Source: VBCK01 sp035511515
GTDB lineage: Bacteria > Pseudomonadota > Gammaproteobacteria > Burkholderiales > Burkholderiaceae_F
Assembly: GCA_035511515.1 (NCBI GenBank)
Contig: DATKFG010000043.1
Span: forward strand, 1-29,618
Direction of reading: 5' to 3'
DNA length: 29,618 bases
This document shows, piece by piece, positions 22,584 through 29,618 of the stretch; positions within the stretch are counted from its first letter, which is position 1; each line of letters opens with the position of its first letter. The translations under genes and the position numbers were made by a program. The notes beneath the pieces were generated by a model that had not been told where the DNA came from, did not search any database, and was given only the letters and a program-made list of their open reading frames with translations.

Positions 22584-23800
22584 AGGCTCACACCCGCTGC
22601 CCGCGCCGACGACGCTGCAGCGGGCGCCGCGGTTGCCCTCGCAAGGACCGCCTCCGTGTCCGCCGCGGTGTCGGCATAAGGCAGCCGCACCTCGGCGACG
22701 ACGCCGCGAGGCTGGTTGCCGCGCAGGCTCAAAACGGCCGCGTTTCCGAACAGCGCCGAAAGGCGCGCCCTCGTGTTGGCCAGCCCGACGCCCGATCCGG
22801 ATACGGCCTGGAATCCAGCCCCGTCATCGGCCACGCTCATCACGACCTGGCCGTCGCGCCGGACCGCGCGCACCGTAATCGTTCCACCCTCGGGCAGCGG
22901 CCCCAGCCCGTGGCGAACCGCGTTTTCAACCAGCGTTGGCAGGATCAACGGTGGGATCTGGGCACTGGCCAGCCGGTCCGACAACTCGATGTTGAAGCGC
23001 AGCCGCTCGCCCATCCGGTGCTGCAGCACCGTCAGATAGGCGCGCACCAATCCGAACTCCTCCGCCAGGGCCGTGGAGGAGCGTCGCATCGCCGGCAGCG
23101 CCGCCCGCAGGTAATCGAGCAGGCTCGCCAGCATGTGCCGCCCCCGCTCCGGGTCGACCTCGCACAGGCGCCGCACATTGGCCAGCGTATTGAACAGGAA
23201 GTGCGGCTCGATCTGGGCCTGCAGCACGGTGAGGCGGGCCTCCAGCGCGGCGGCGGTCAGCGCGTTCTGTTCGGCGATCTGCTGCCCCAGACGGCGGCGC
23301 GCGGCCGCCTGGCGCTGCATCGAGCCCACCAGCCCGTACGTCATCAACCCGAGCCACGTCCACAGCACGATGACGTCGGCCATCCACCCCAGCTTTTCGC
23401 GCGTGGAGTGCATCATGTAGCGGGCCATCCACATGCGAACCCCGGTGGAAAGCGCCGACGCCATGACCAGCAGTGCGAACATCACCAGCCAGCGCACCCG
23501 CCCGCTCAGTCGCTCGGGCAGCAGCGCGCGGCCCAGCGCCACGGCCAGCAATGCCAGCAGGCCGCTCGCCAGGTTCTGCCGCGTCAGGTAAGCCAGGTCC
23601 ACGACCCAGTCCTGCGTCTTTTCCAGCGGCAACGTCTTCACCAGCGCGCTGAACATCATGATGAAACACAGCCAGAACACCAGGGCGACGCTGGTGCCGT
23701 TGAAGACCCCGAAGAAAGCCCGCAGCGCCCCCTCGGGGCGGGCATCGGCGGCCCCGGACGGCGCGGCGCTGCACGGGGCGAGTCGTTCGGAAGTGACCAT
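22580..23800 (-). CDS. LytS-type sensor histidine kinase (intact)
   Basis: A 406-residue membrane histidine kinase. Hydrophobic segments lie at about 37-55, 78-95, 104-120 and 140-160, with no large periplasmic domain. The His_kinase motif is complete: LQAQIEPHFLFNTLANV with H200. The ATPase domain has TLVENAVRHG (N293), DDGAGF (325-330) and GSGVGLANTRARL (335-347). It should autophosphorylate and pass phosphate to D57 of the LytTR regulator two genes downstream. The last 35 residues are Ala-rich and outside the fold. It is first in a three-gene unit, intact kinase, degenerate sensor and regulator, all overlapping. A truncated long inverted repeat lies upstream of its start. Confidence 0.92.
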   Translation of the reverse strand: MVTSERLAPCSAAPSGAADARPEGALRAFFGVFNGTSVALVFWLCFIMMFSALVKTLPLEKTQDWVVDLAYLTRQNLASGLLALLAVALGRALLPERLSGRVRWLVMFALLVMASALSTGVRMWMARYMMHSTREKLGWMADVIVLWTWLGLMTYGLVGSMQRQAAARRRLGQQIAEQNALTAAALEARLTVLQAQIEPHFLFNTLANVRRLCEVDPERGRHMLASLLDYLRAALPAMRRSSTALAEEFGLVRAYLTVLQHRMGERLRFNIELSDRLASAQIPPLILPTLVENAVRHGLGPLPEGGTITVRAVRRDGQVVMSVADDGAGFQAVSGSGVGLANTRARLSALFGNAAVLSLRGNQPRGVVAEVRLPYADTAADTEAVLARATAAPAAASSARAAGVSL

Positions 23801-23914
23801 GGTCCATTGTCGCGCGGAGCGCAGCTTGTGACCATCCGGTCCGACGTAACCGCCTCCCGGCCTGATGAAGCCCGCCGTTAAGCGACGAAACGGCCCCTGC
23901 TGCGCCCGCTGCGC

Positions 23915-24026
23915 CCCTCACCCCCTCCCCTCTCCCGCTGCGCGGGCGAGGGGCGATCGGGTGCCACTATGTTAGGTGCATGGACGGTGAATTGCGGATG
24001 ATCGATCGCCCCTCGTCCGCGCAGCG
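23915..24026. repeat. Long inverted repeat, second copy with truncated right arm
   Basis: The left arm (23915-23956) is identical at all 42 positions to 3831-3872. The right arm begins TCGCCCCTCG at 24006 but matches for only about 20 nt, up to 24026, and then runs into sequence next to the 3' end of the dehydrogenase gene. The 49-nt spacer differs from that of the first copy. The element lies between two minus-strand genes and may end the dehydrogenase transcript. Two copies 20 kb apart, with the same arm and different spacers, indicate a dispersed element. Confidence 0.75.
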
Positions 24027-24035
24027 CAGCAAGAA

Positions 24036-25430
24036 TCAGGAATGGCCCTCGTAGCGCACGCGCCAGATCGAATTGGACCCGTCATCGCTGACCATCAGCG
24101 ATCCGTCCTGGGCCTCGGCGATGCCGACCGGTCTTCCCCACACGCGCTGGCCGTCCACGACGAAACCGGTCAGAAAGTCCTGGTAATTGCCGCTGGCGTG
24201 CCCCCCGCCGTCGACCGGCACCCGGATGACTTCGTATCCGGTGCGGACCGACCGGTTCCAGGAGCCGTGCAGGGCGGCGAAGATGTGGCCGCGATACTCC
24301 GCCGGCAACTGCTGGCCCTGGTAGAACGCGATCTGCAGTGGCGCGTTGTGCGACTGCAGCAGCACGTCGGGCACGATCGCGGAACGGGCCAGATCCGACC
24401 GCTTGCCCGCGTGGCGCGGATCCTGGTGCGCGCCCAGGTACCACCACGGCCATCCGTAGAAGCCGCCGGCTTCGACATGCGTGATGTAGTCGGGCACGAG
24501 GTTATCGCCCAGTCCGTCGCGCTCGTTCACCGTGCACCACAGCTGTCCCGTGGCCGGATCGATGGCCAGCCCGGACGGATTGCGCAGCCCCCAGGCGTAG
24601 ACGCGGCGATGCGATCCGTCCGGGTCGAATGCCAGGATGTCGGCGCGCCCGGTCTCCCCCGGGGTGCTGTCGGGGTCGTCGATATTGGATGCCGACCCCA
24701 CCGCAACGAACAGCGTGGCGCCATCCTTCGAAAACTGCAGATCGCGCGTCCAGTGCCCGCCGCCCTCGGGCAGCTCGGCCACGCGCTGTGCCGGCCCGCT
24801 CGCGCGCAGTTGTCCGCTTCGATAGGCAAAGCGCACAACGGCGCTGGTGTCGCCCACGTAGACCCATTTCGGCTCGGGCCCATGCGGATAGAAGGCGATG
24901 CCGTAGGGACGCGTCAGGCCTTCTGCGAAGACCTCGACACGCTCGGGCTTGCCGGCAGGCGAGATTCCCCGCAGCACGCTGATGCGGCCTGCGGCGCTTT
25001 CGGCAACGAACAGGTCGCCGTTGGGCGCCATGCGGATCACGCGCGGGCCGATCAGCCCGGTCGCATACAGCTCCACCTTGAACCCGGCCGGGGCCACCGG
25101 CCAGGCGTTCTGCGGCCGCGGCACGATCCGCGGGCCATTGGCCGCCGAGGCGGTCGCGTACGGGGCGGGCAGATCGCGCACGGTGATCCGGTGCACCGTT
25201 CCGGGCTGCTCGAAACGATAGTCGCTGAACGGGCTCGGACCCGGCGCGGTCTGGGCCAGCGCCAGCGAAGCAACAATGTCCCGGCCGCGAAGCGGTCCAA
25301 CCGTCAGCGCAACCGATTGGATCACGATCAACGATCCGCACACCGCAAGCCAGCCGCCCCATCGGGCCAGCCATCCGGCCCGGCGCGCGCCCCCGGCCCG
25401 AGCGTTATCTTCTTGCCTGGTCGCATTCAT
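24036..25430 (-). CDS. Sorbosone dehydrogenase-like PQQ beta-propeller protein
   Basis: A 464-residue exported or membrane-tethered protein of the soluble glucose/sorbosone dehydrogenase family, whose members oxidise sugars or aldehydes with PQQ. An N-terminal hydrophobic helix (about residues 30-50) follows a charged leader. Propeller signatures include GPRVIRMAPNGDLFVAES, RPYGIAFYP, GGHWTRDLQFSKDG with a likely catalytic His, YAWGLRNPSGLAIDP, GFYGWPWWYLG, ALHGSWNRS and a final SDDGSNSIWRVRY. The start at ATG 25430 is chosen because GAGGAAG stands eight bases upstream; another in-frame ATG at 25484 lacks such a site. It follows the EmrB-like gene by 63 nt and may share its transcript. No PQQ synthesis genes are in the window. 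Confidence 0.85.
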   Translation of the reverse strand: MNATRQEDNARAGGARRAGWLARWGGWLAVCGSLIVIQSVALTVGPLRGRDIVASLALAQTAPGPSPFSDYRFEQPGTVHRITVRDLPAPYATASAANGPRIVPRPQNAWPVAPAGFKVELYATGLIGPRVIRMAPNGDLFVAESAAGRISVLRGISPAGKPERVEVFAEGLTRPYGIAFYPHGPEPKWVYVGDTSAVVRFAYRSGQLRASGPAQRVAELPEGGGHWTRDLQFSKDGATLFVAVGSASNIDDPDSTPGETGRADILAFDPDGSHRRVYAWGLRNPSGLAIDPATGQLWCTVNERDGLGDNLVPDYITHVEAGGFYGWPWWYLGAHQDPRHAGKRSDLARSAIVPDVLLQSHNAPLQIAFYQGQQLPAEYRGHIFAALHGSWNRSVRTGYEVIRVPVDGGGHASGNYQDFLTGFVVDGQRVWGRPVGIAEAQDGSLMVSDDGSNSIWRVRYEGHS

Positions 25431-25493
25431 GGGCGTCTTCCTCGATCCAAGCCGGTTCGTCCGATTTGCGCGATTGGGCCACATCCGTTGCGC

Positions 25494-27089
25494 TCAGTGT
25501 GCGCCGGCTGCGGCACTGGCTGCACCGGCCGGCGCTGCGGCAGGACGAGCCAGCCAGATCACCGCGATAAGTGCCACAAATAGCAGCCCCGATGCGTAAA
25601 AGATGTCGTTGGCCGAGATCATGAAGGCCTGCTGATCAATGATCCGGTTGATCAGACCCTGGCTCTGCCCGGCTGCCAATCCGTTCGCCTGCAGCGTTTG
25701 CATTGCCTGGGACGCGACCGGACTGCCGGCCGTCACGTGCTCGACCAGTTGTGCGTGGTGCAGCGTGGCCCGCCGATCCCACAATGTCGTGACGATGGAG
25801 GTTCCGAACGAGCCCGCCGTAATTCTGGCGAATTGCAGCAGTCCCGACGCCGCCGGCACGCGGTCGGGCGAGACCCCGGACAGCGACAGCGACACCAGCG
25901 GAACGAAAAAGAACGCCAGGGCGGCACCTTGTATCACGGTCGGCAGCAGCAACGTAACGAACGAGGCGTCGGTATCGAAGTGCGCTCGCATGAAATTGAC
26001 CAGCGCGAAGGTGACAAAAGAGATCGTCACGTACAAGCGTGGATCGACGCGGTGGACGGTCCGTCCGACCAGCGGCATCAGCGCAATGGCCAGAAATCCG
26101 ACCGGAGCCAGCACCACGCCCGCCAGGGTCGCGGTGTAACCCATGTATTGCTGCAGCCACAGCGGCACCAGCACGACACTGCCGAAATACGCGCCATAGC
26201 CGAGCGAGATCGCGACCGTGCTGGTCCAGAAGTTGCGAAGCCGAAACAGGCTCAGGTCGACAATCGGATGCCGCTCGGTGAGCTCCCAGATCAGGAAAAA
26301 CACGAAGCCGATTGCCGCCACCAGCGCCAGCGCCACGATCGTGGTCGAGGAAAACCAGTCCAGGTCCTTGCCCTGGTCCAGCATGATCTGCATCGCCCCG
26401 ACCCACAGGACCAGAAGCGCCACCCCAACGATGTCGATCGGAAGCCGCACGGTGGGCGTTTCACGGCGGCGATAGACCAGCCAGCTCGCCACTCCGGCGA
26501 ACACACCCACCGGCACGTTGATGTAAAAGATCCAGGGCCACGCGATGTTGTCGGTGATCCAGCCGCCCAGCACCGGTCCGACCACGGGAGCCACCATGGT
26601 CGTGATCGCCCAGATCGCCAGCGCGCTGCCGGCCTTGCGCGCCGGGTAGCTCGCCAGCAGCAGCGCTTGCGACAGCGGGATCATGGGTCCTGCCACCGCG
26701 CCCTGCAGCACCCGAAAGAAGATCAACGTCTGCAGCGACGGCGCCAGTCCGCACAGCAGCGAGGTCAGCACGAACAGCGCCACCGCCGCGGTGAACAGCT
26801 TGACCTGCCCGTAGCGGCGCGTCAGCCACCCGGTGAGCGGCAGCGAGATGGCGTTGGCCACGCCGAACGAGGTGATCACCCAGGTGCCCTGGTCCGGAGA
26901 GACGCCCAGATCGCCCGCGATCGTCGGAATCGACACGTTGGCGATCGACGTGTCCAGCACGTTCATGAACGTCGCCAGCGACAGCGCGATCGCGCCGAGC
27001 AGCAGATCGCGCCCCTGCAAGGGCTGCAGCGCCACCGCGGCCGCAGGAGCAGGCGCGGGTGCAGGCGTGCGGGCGTCTTCGGTCGCCAT
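25494..27089 (-). CDS. emrB: DHA2-family multidrug MFS transporter, EmrB/QacA type
   Basis: A proton-driven inner-membrane drug exporter with 14 expected transmembrane helices. Recognised features are ATFMNVLDTSIANVSIPTIAG in TM1 (the DHA2 D1 motif with its membrane Asp), WVITSFGVANAISLPLTGWL, the loop RRYGQVKLF, and the antiporter motif C region GPMIPLSQALL. The length (531 residues from ATG 27089) is normal. ATG 27089 is favoured over 27098 because a GAGG lies nine bases before it but directly abuts the earlier ATG. The gene follows the membrane-fusion gene by 25 nt. Together with the NodT-like channel they form a complete tripartite pump. The substrate is unknown. Confidence 0.93.
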   Translation of the reverse strand: MATEDARTPAPAPAPAAAVALQPLQGRDLLLGAIALSLATFMNVLDTSIANVSIPTIAGDLGVSPDQGTWVITSFGVANAISLPLTGWLTRRYGQVKLFTAAVALFVLTSLLCGLAPSLQTLIFFRVLQGAVAGPMIPLSQALLLASYPARKAGSALAIWAITTMVAPVVGPVLGGWITDNIAWPWIFYINVPVGVFAGVASWLVYRRRETPTVRLPIDIVGVALLVLWVGAMQIMLDQGKDLDWFSSTTIVALALVAAIGFVFFLIWELTERHPIVDLSLFRLRNFWTSTVAISLGYGAYFGSVVLVPLWLQQYMGYTATLAGVVLAPVGFLAIALMPLVGRTVHRVDPRLYVTISFVTFALVNFMRAHFDTDASFVTLLLPTVIQGAALAFFFVPLVSLSLSGVSPDRVPAASGLLQFARITAGSFGTSIVTTLWDRRATLHHAQLVEHVTAGSPVASQAMQTLQANGLAAGQSQGLINRIIDQQAFMISANDIFYASGLLFVALIAVIWLARPAAAPAGAASAAAGAH

Positions 27090-27114
27090 GAGGGTCATCC
27101 TCGCCGTTCGACGG

Positions 27115-28401
27115 TTACATCGTGCGGCCGCTTGCCGCCGCCTTGATCATCGGCAGCGTCCGTATCGTGGCCAGCCGGTTCGTGGACGGCGCCTCCCCCG
27201 GCGGCAGCCGCCGGCTGGCGAGCGAGGACGCTGCCGATCCGGATCGATTCAGCGCGATGATTTCGCGCACCCGCTCGTCGGCCAGCTCATCGGGCGCGCC
27301 GAATACGTCGGTCGAGTAGGTCGGAACGTTTTGCGACAGCTGCGGCAGCCGGGCGCCGGCGCGGTCGTGCGTGTCGACCTGGGCCTTCATCGACAGCCCG
27401 ATCTGCAGCGGGTGCGCGGCCAGCTCGCTCGCATCCAGCGCGACGCGCACCGGCACGCGCTGCACGATCTTGATCCAGTTGCCGGTGGCATTCTGAGCCG
27501 GCAGCAGCGCGAACGCCGAGCCGGTGCCTGCGTTGAATCCGACCACCGTTCCGTGGAATGTGACGCTGCCGCCGTACACATCGGCGACCAGGCGAACCGG
27601 TTGGCCGACCCGCATCGCGGCCAGCTGTGGCTCCTTGAAATTGGCATCGATCCAGACCTGGTCCAACGGAACGATCGCCATCAGGGGTGCGCCTGGATTG
27701 ACGCGCTGGCCCAGTTGCACGCTGCGTTGCGCGACAAAGCCCGACACGGGCGCCGGCAAACCGGTGCGCGCATAGGTGAGATAGGCGGCCCGCACCGCCG
27801 CCGCCGCATTCTGCACATCCGGGTGGTTCTCGACCGTCGTGCCGTCGACCCGCGCCCGGTTGGCCGCCAGTTGCTCGCGCGCCGACAGCACGGCCGCCTG
27901 CGAGGACTTGTACGCATCGCGCGCGTGCTGCAGTTCCTCGCCCGAAATGGCGCCCGAATCGGCCAGCCGTTCGCGGCGCGCCAGGTCCTGGGTCGCCGTG
28001 GCCAGGTCGGCCTCGCGCACCTGCAGGCTCGCCGCCAGCTGCTCGGAGGTCGAAAAGAGGTTGCGCACTTCGCGCACGGTCCGCGCCAACTGCGCCTCGG
28101 CCTGATCGAGCGCAACCTTCGCGTCGGCCCGGTCCAGCTGGACCACGGTCTGGCCGGCCTGCACGAACTGGGTGTTGTCGGCTCCGATCGCGACCACGGT
28201 GCCGGAGATCTGCGGCGTGATCTGCACCACGTTGCCGTTGACGTACGCGTCGTCCGTGTACTCCTCGAAGCGCAGCGCCAGCCCCCAATACGCGGCAAAG
28301 CCGACCGCCGCGAGCGCGGTCACGCCGCCGGCCAGCATCAACCAGAGCCGCCGCTGGCGCGACATCGATTGCAACTTGGCGGGGTTTTGATCGGTTGTCA
28401 T
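27115..28401 (-). CDS. emrA: Membrane fusion protein of efflux pump, EmrA/HlyD family
   Basis: A 428-residue periplasmic adaptor with one N-terminal transmembrane helix (about residues 22-42), then RFEEYTDDAYVNGNVVQITPQISGTV, the lipoyl-half motif of EmrA proteins. A long alpha-helical hairpin follows (about 85-200, Ala/Arg/Gln-rich), then the second lipoyl half (GLPAPVSGFVAQRSVQLG) and a beta-barrel region (QVWIDANFKEPQLAAMRVGQ). About 60 residues at the C-terminus are extra and low in complexity. The start at ATG 28401 is supported by GAGGAGA seven bases upstream. It links the EmrB-like carrier to the outer-membrane channel, whose gene ends 27 nt upstream. Confidence 0.93.
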   Translation of the reverse strand: MTTDQNPAKLQSMSRQRRLWLMLAGGVTALAAVGFAAYWGLALRFEEYTDDAYVNGNVVQITPQISGTVVAIGADNTQFVQAGQTVVQLDRADAKVALDQAEAQLARTVREVRNLFSTSEQLAASLQVREADLATATQDLARRERLADSGAISGEELQHARDAYKSSQAAVLSAREQLAANRARVDGTTVENHPDVQNAAAAVRAAYLTYARTGLPAPVSGFVAQRSVQLGQRVNPGAPLMAIVPLDQVWIDANFKEPQLAAMRVGQPVRLVADVYGGSVTFHGTVVGFNAGTGSAFALLPAQNATGNWIKIVQRVPVRVALDASELAAHPLQIGLSMKAQVDTHDRAGARLPQLSQNVPTYSTDVFGAPDELADERVREIIALNRSGSAASSLASRRLPPGEAPSTNRLATIRTLPMIKAAASGRTM

Positions 28402-28428
28402 CAAAGACTCTCCTCGGACAAAAGCGGG

Positions 28429-29618
28429 TCAGGGCTGCGGCGCGGCGGCGGCCAGCGGGCCAGTCGGCTGCTCGAATCCGCCGCCCAACGCGCGCACCAG
28501 GTTGACCGAAAGTTCCAGGGCGCGCGCACGCAGATCGGCCTCCAGACTTTCCTGAACCAGCAGCGGCGCCTCGGCGCTGAGCACTTGCAGGTAGTTGCCG
28601 ACGCCCTCGCGGTAGCGCAGCAGCGCCAGGTCGTAGGCATCGCGCGAGGCCGCCAGCGCCAGCTCCTGCTCGCCGCGCTGCTGGGCAAGGCTTCGAAACG
28701 AGGTGAGCTGATCGACCACCTCGCGCAGCGCATCCGACAGGCTCTGGTTGTACTGTTCGACCGCCGCGTCGTATTGCGCGTCGGCGGCGGCCAGGTTGGC
28801 GCGCCGCTGTCCCGCATCGAACAGCGGCAGGCTGAGCGCTGGCCCGACACCGATCTGGCGGCTGCTCAACGCCAGAAAGCCCTGCGTTCCAAGGTTCTGA
28901 AAGCCGACGAAAGCGGTCAGATTCACATCCGGGTAAAACTGCGCCTTCGCCACGTCGATCCCGCGCCGGGTCGCCTCGACACGCCACCGCTGCGCGACGA
29001 TGTCGGGCCGCCGGCCAAGCAACTGCGAGGGCAGCCGGGCCGGAAGCGCGGCGTCTGCGGCGGCCATCGCACCCGGCCGCGTGATCGACAATCCGCGGTC
29101 GGGCCCCTGCCCCATCAAGGCGGCGATCTGGTTGCGGGTCAGCTCGATCGTCTCGTTCCACTGCACAACCTGCTCGCGCGCCGCCGACACCGCGGCCTCG
29201 GCCTGCTTCAGTTCGAGTCGCGAGTCGATGCCGGCAGCGTTGCGGTCACGCGTCAGCGCATAGATGCGTTGGCGCTGGTCCACGGTGGCCTGAGCGACGT
29301 CCAGCTGCAGGTAGGCGCGCGTCAATTCGACGTAGGCGTGAGCGATGTCGACCGACAGCGCCAGCCGCGCGGCCTGGGCGTCCACCGCTGCGGCGCGCGC
29401 CTGACCGAGCGCCTGCTCGAAGGCGGCGCGGTTCTTGCCCCAGAAATCGACATCCCACGTCAGCGTCGCCTGCAGCAGATCCAGGGATCCCCAGTGGCCT
29501 GCAAACGGCGGCGGTATCACCCCGTTGGCCGGAAAGCGTTCGCGCGTGACCGACAGGTTCGAATCGACGCGCGGGCTGCGCGCCGCATTGGCGGACTCCG
29601 CCAGGGCCGACGCCTGCC
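28429..29618 (-). CDS. Outer membrane efflux factor, NodT/OprM family (cut by window edge)
   Basis: About 396 C-terminal residues are present; the N-terminus, including any signal and lipobox, lies beyond the window. The frame is open to the edge, where it reads SPRVDSNLSVTRERFPANGV. Family hallmarks are LTWDVDFWGKNRAAFEQA, ARLALSVDIAHAYVELTRAY, LLGRRPDIVAQRWRVEATRR and VGPALSLPLFDAGQRRANL, followed by the second coiled repeat ending in YREGVGNYLQVLSAE. These trimeric channels span the outer membrane and a long periplasmic tunnel. It is the first visible gene of the efflux operon; a regulator may lie beyond the edge. Confidence 0.95.
   Translation of the reverse strand, partial: QASALAESANAARSPRVDSNLSVTRERFPANGVIPPPFAGHWGSLDLLQATLTWDVDFWGKNRAAFEQALGQARAAAVDAQAARLALSVDIAHAYVELTRAYLQLDVAQATVDQRQRIYALTRDRNAAGIDSRLELKQAEAAVSAAREQVVQWNETIELTRNQIAALMGQGPDRGLSITRPGAMAAADAALPARLPSQLLGRRPDIVAQRWRVEATRRGIDVAKAQFYPDVNLTAFVGFQNLGTQGFLALSSRQIGVGPALSLPLFDAGQRRANLAAADAQYDAAVEQYNQSLSDALREVVDQLTSFRSLAQQRGEQELALAASRDAYDLALLRYREGVGNYLQVLSAEAPLLVQESLEADLRARALELSVNLVRALGGGFEQPTGPLAAAAPQP

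Noticed and set aside
25698..27146. 482-codon plus-strand frame opposite the EmrB-like gene
   Set aside because: Antisense shadow; the composition (His, Arg, Gln, Asp) is that of reversed membrane-protein codons.
1..29618. CRISPR array, rRNA or tRNA
   Set aside because: No regularly spaced repeats and no recognisable rRNA or tRNA sequence were seen on either strand by eye; a tRNAscan/Infernal run would settle small RNAs.

Overview
This window is high-GC, GC3-biased bacterial DNA. Gene content points to a betaproteobacterium, most likely Burkholderiales: a leuC-leuD-leuB run, a LytS/LytTR two-component cassette, a NodT/EmrA/EmrB efflux set and GGDEF/EAL proteins. No rRNA, tRNA, CRISPR array, integrase or transposase was seen.

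Left part (1-7440, nearly all minus strand). The leucine genes leuC, leuD and leuB (leuB cut by the window edge) overlap by 1-4 nt. Upstream of them lie aroC, then a coupled pair made of an LplT-like transporter fused to a PlsC acyltransferase and a renalase-like FAD protein, then the internally deleted remains of a CBS-domain gene. Two kinds of extragenic palindrome sit in the gaps. Middle left (7441-12645): proline iminopeptidase, a GAF-like/GGDEF diguanylate cyclase, a small exported protein with an internal repeat (minus strand), and a HAMP-GAF-GGDEF-EAL protein.

Centre (12646-20630): an apparent accessory island. Five plus-strand genes, each overlapping the next by 4-10 nt, encode (1) an FAD/NADPH monooxygenase fused to an FMN-dependent alpha-hydroxy-acid oxidase, (2) a divergent, probably membrane-anchored cytochrome P450, (3) a haem-oxygenase-like di-iron oxidase, (4) a nucleotidyltransferase-fold protein and (5) an MFS transporter. 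I know of no described pathway with this set. It looks like a compact oxidative pathway for a small molecule, with its own transporter. A 13-bp direct repeat flanks the island exactly where two convergent core genes would otherwise meet, and the right edge holds a decayed reading frame.

Right part (20633-29618, all minus strand). A LytTR response regulator is coupled to two LytS-type sensors. One is intact; the other has lost the phospho-acceptor histidine and the ATP-binding motifs, suggesting an active-kinase/pseudokinase pair. Next come a sorbosone-dehydrogenase-like beta-propeller protein and a tripartite efflux system (EmrB-like, EmrA-like and a NodT-like outer membrane factor cut by the window edge).
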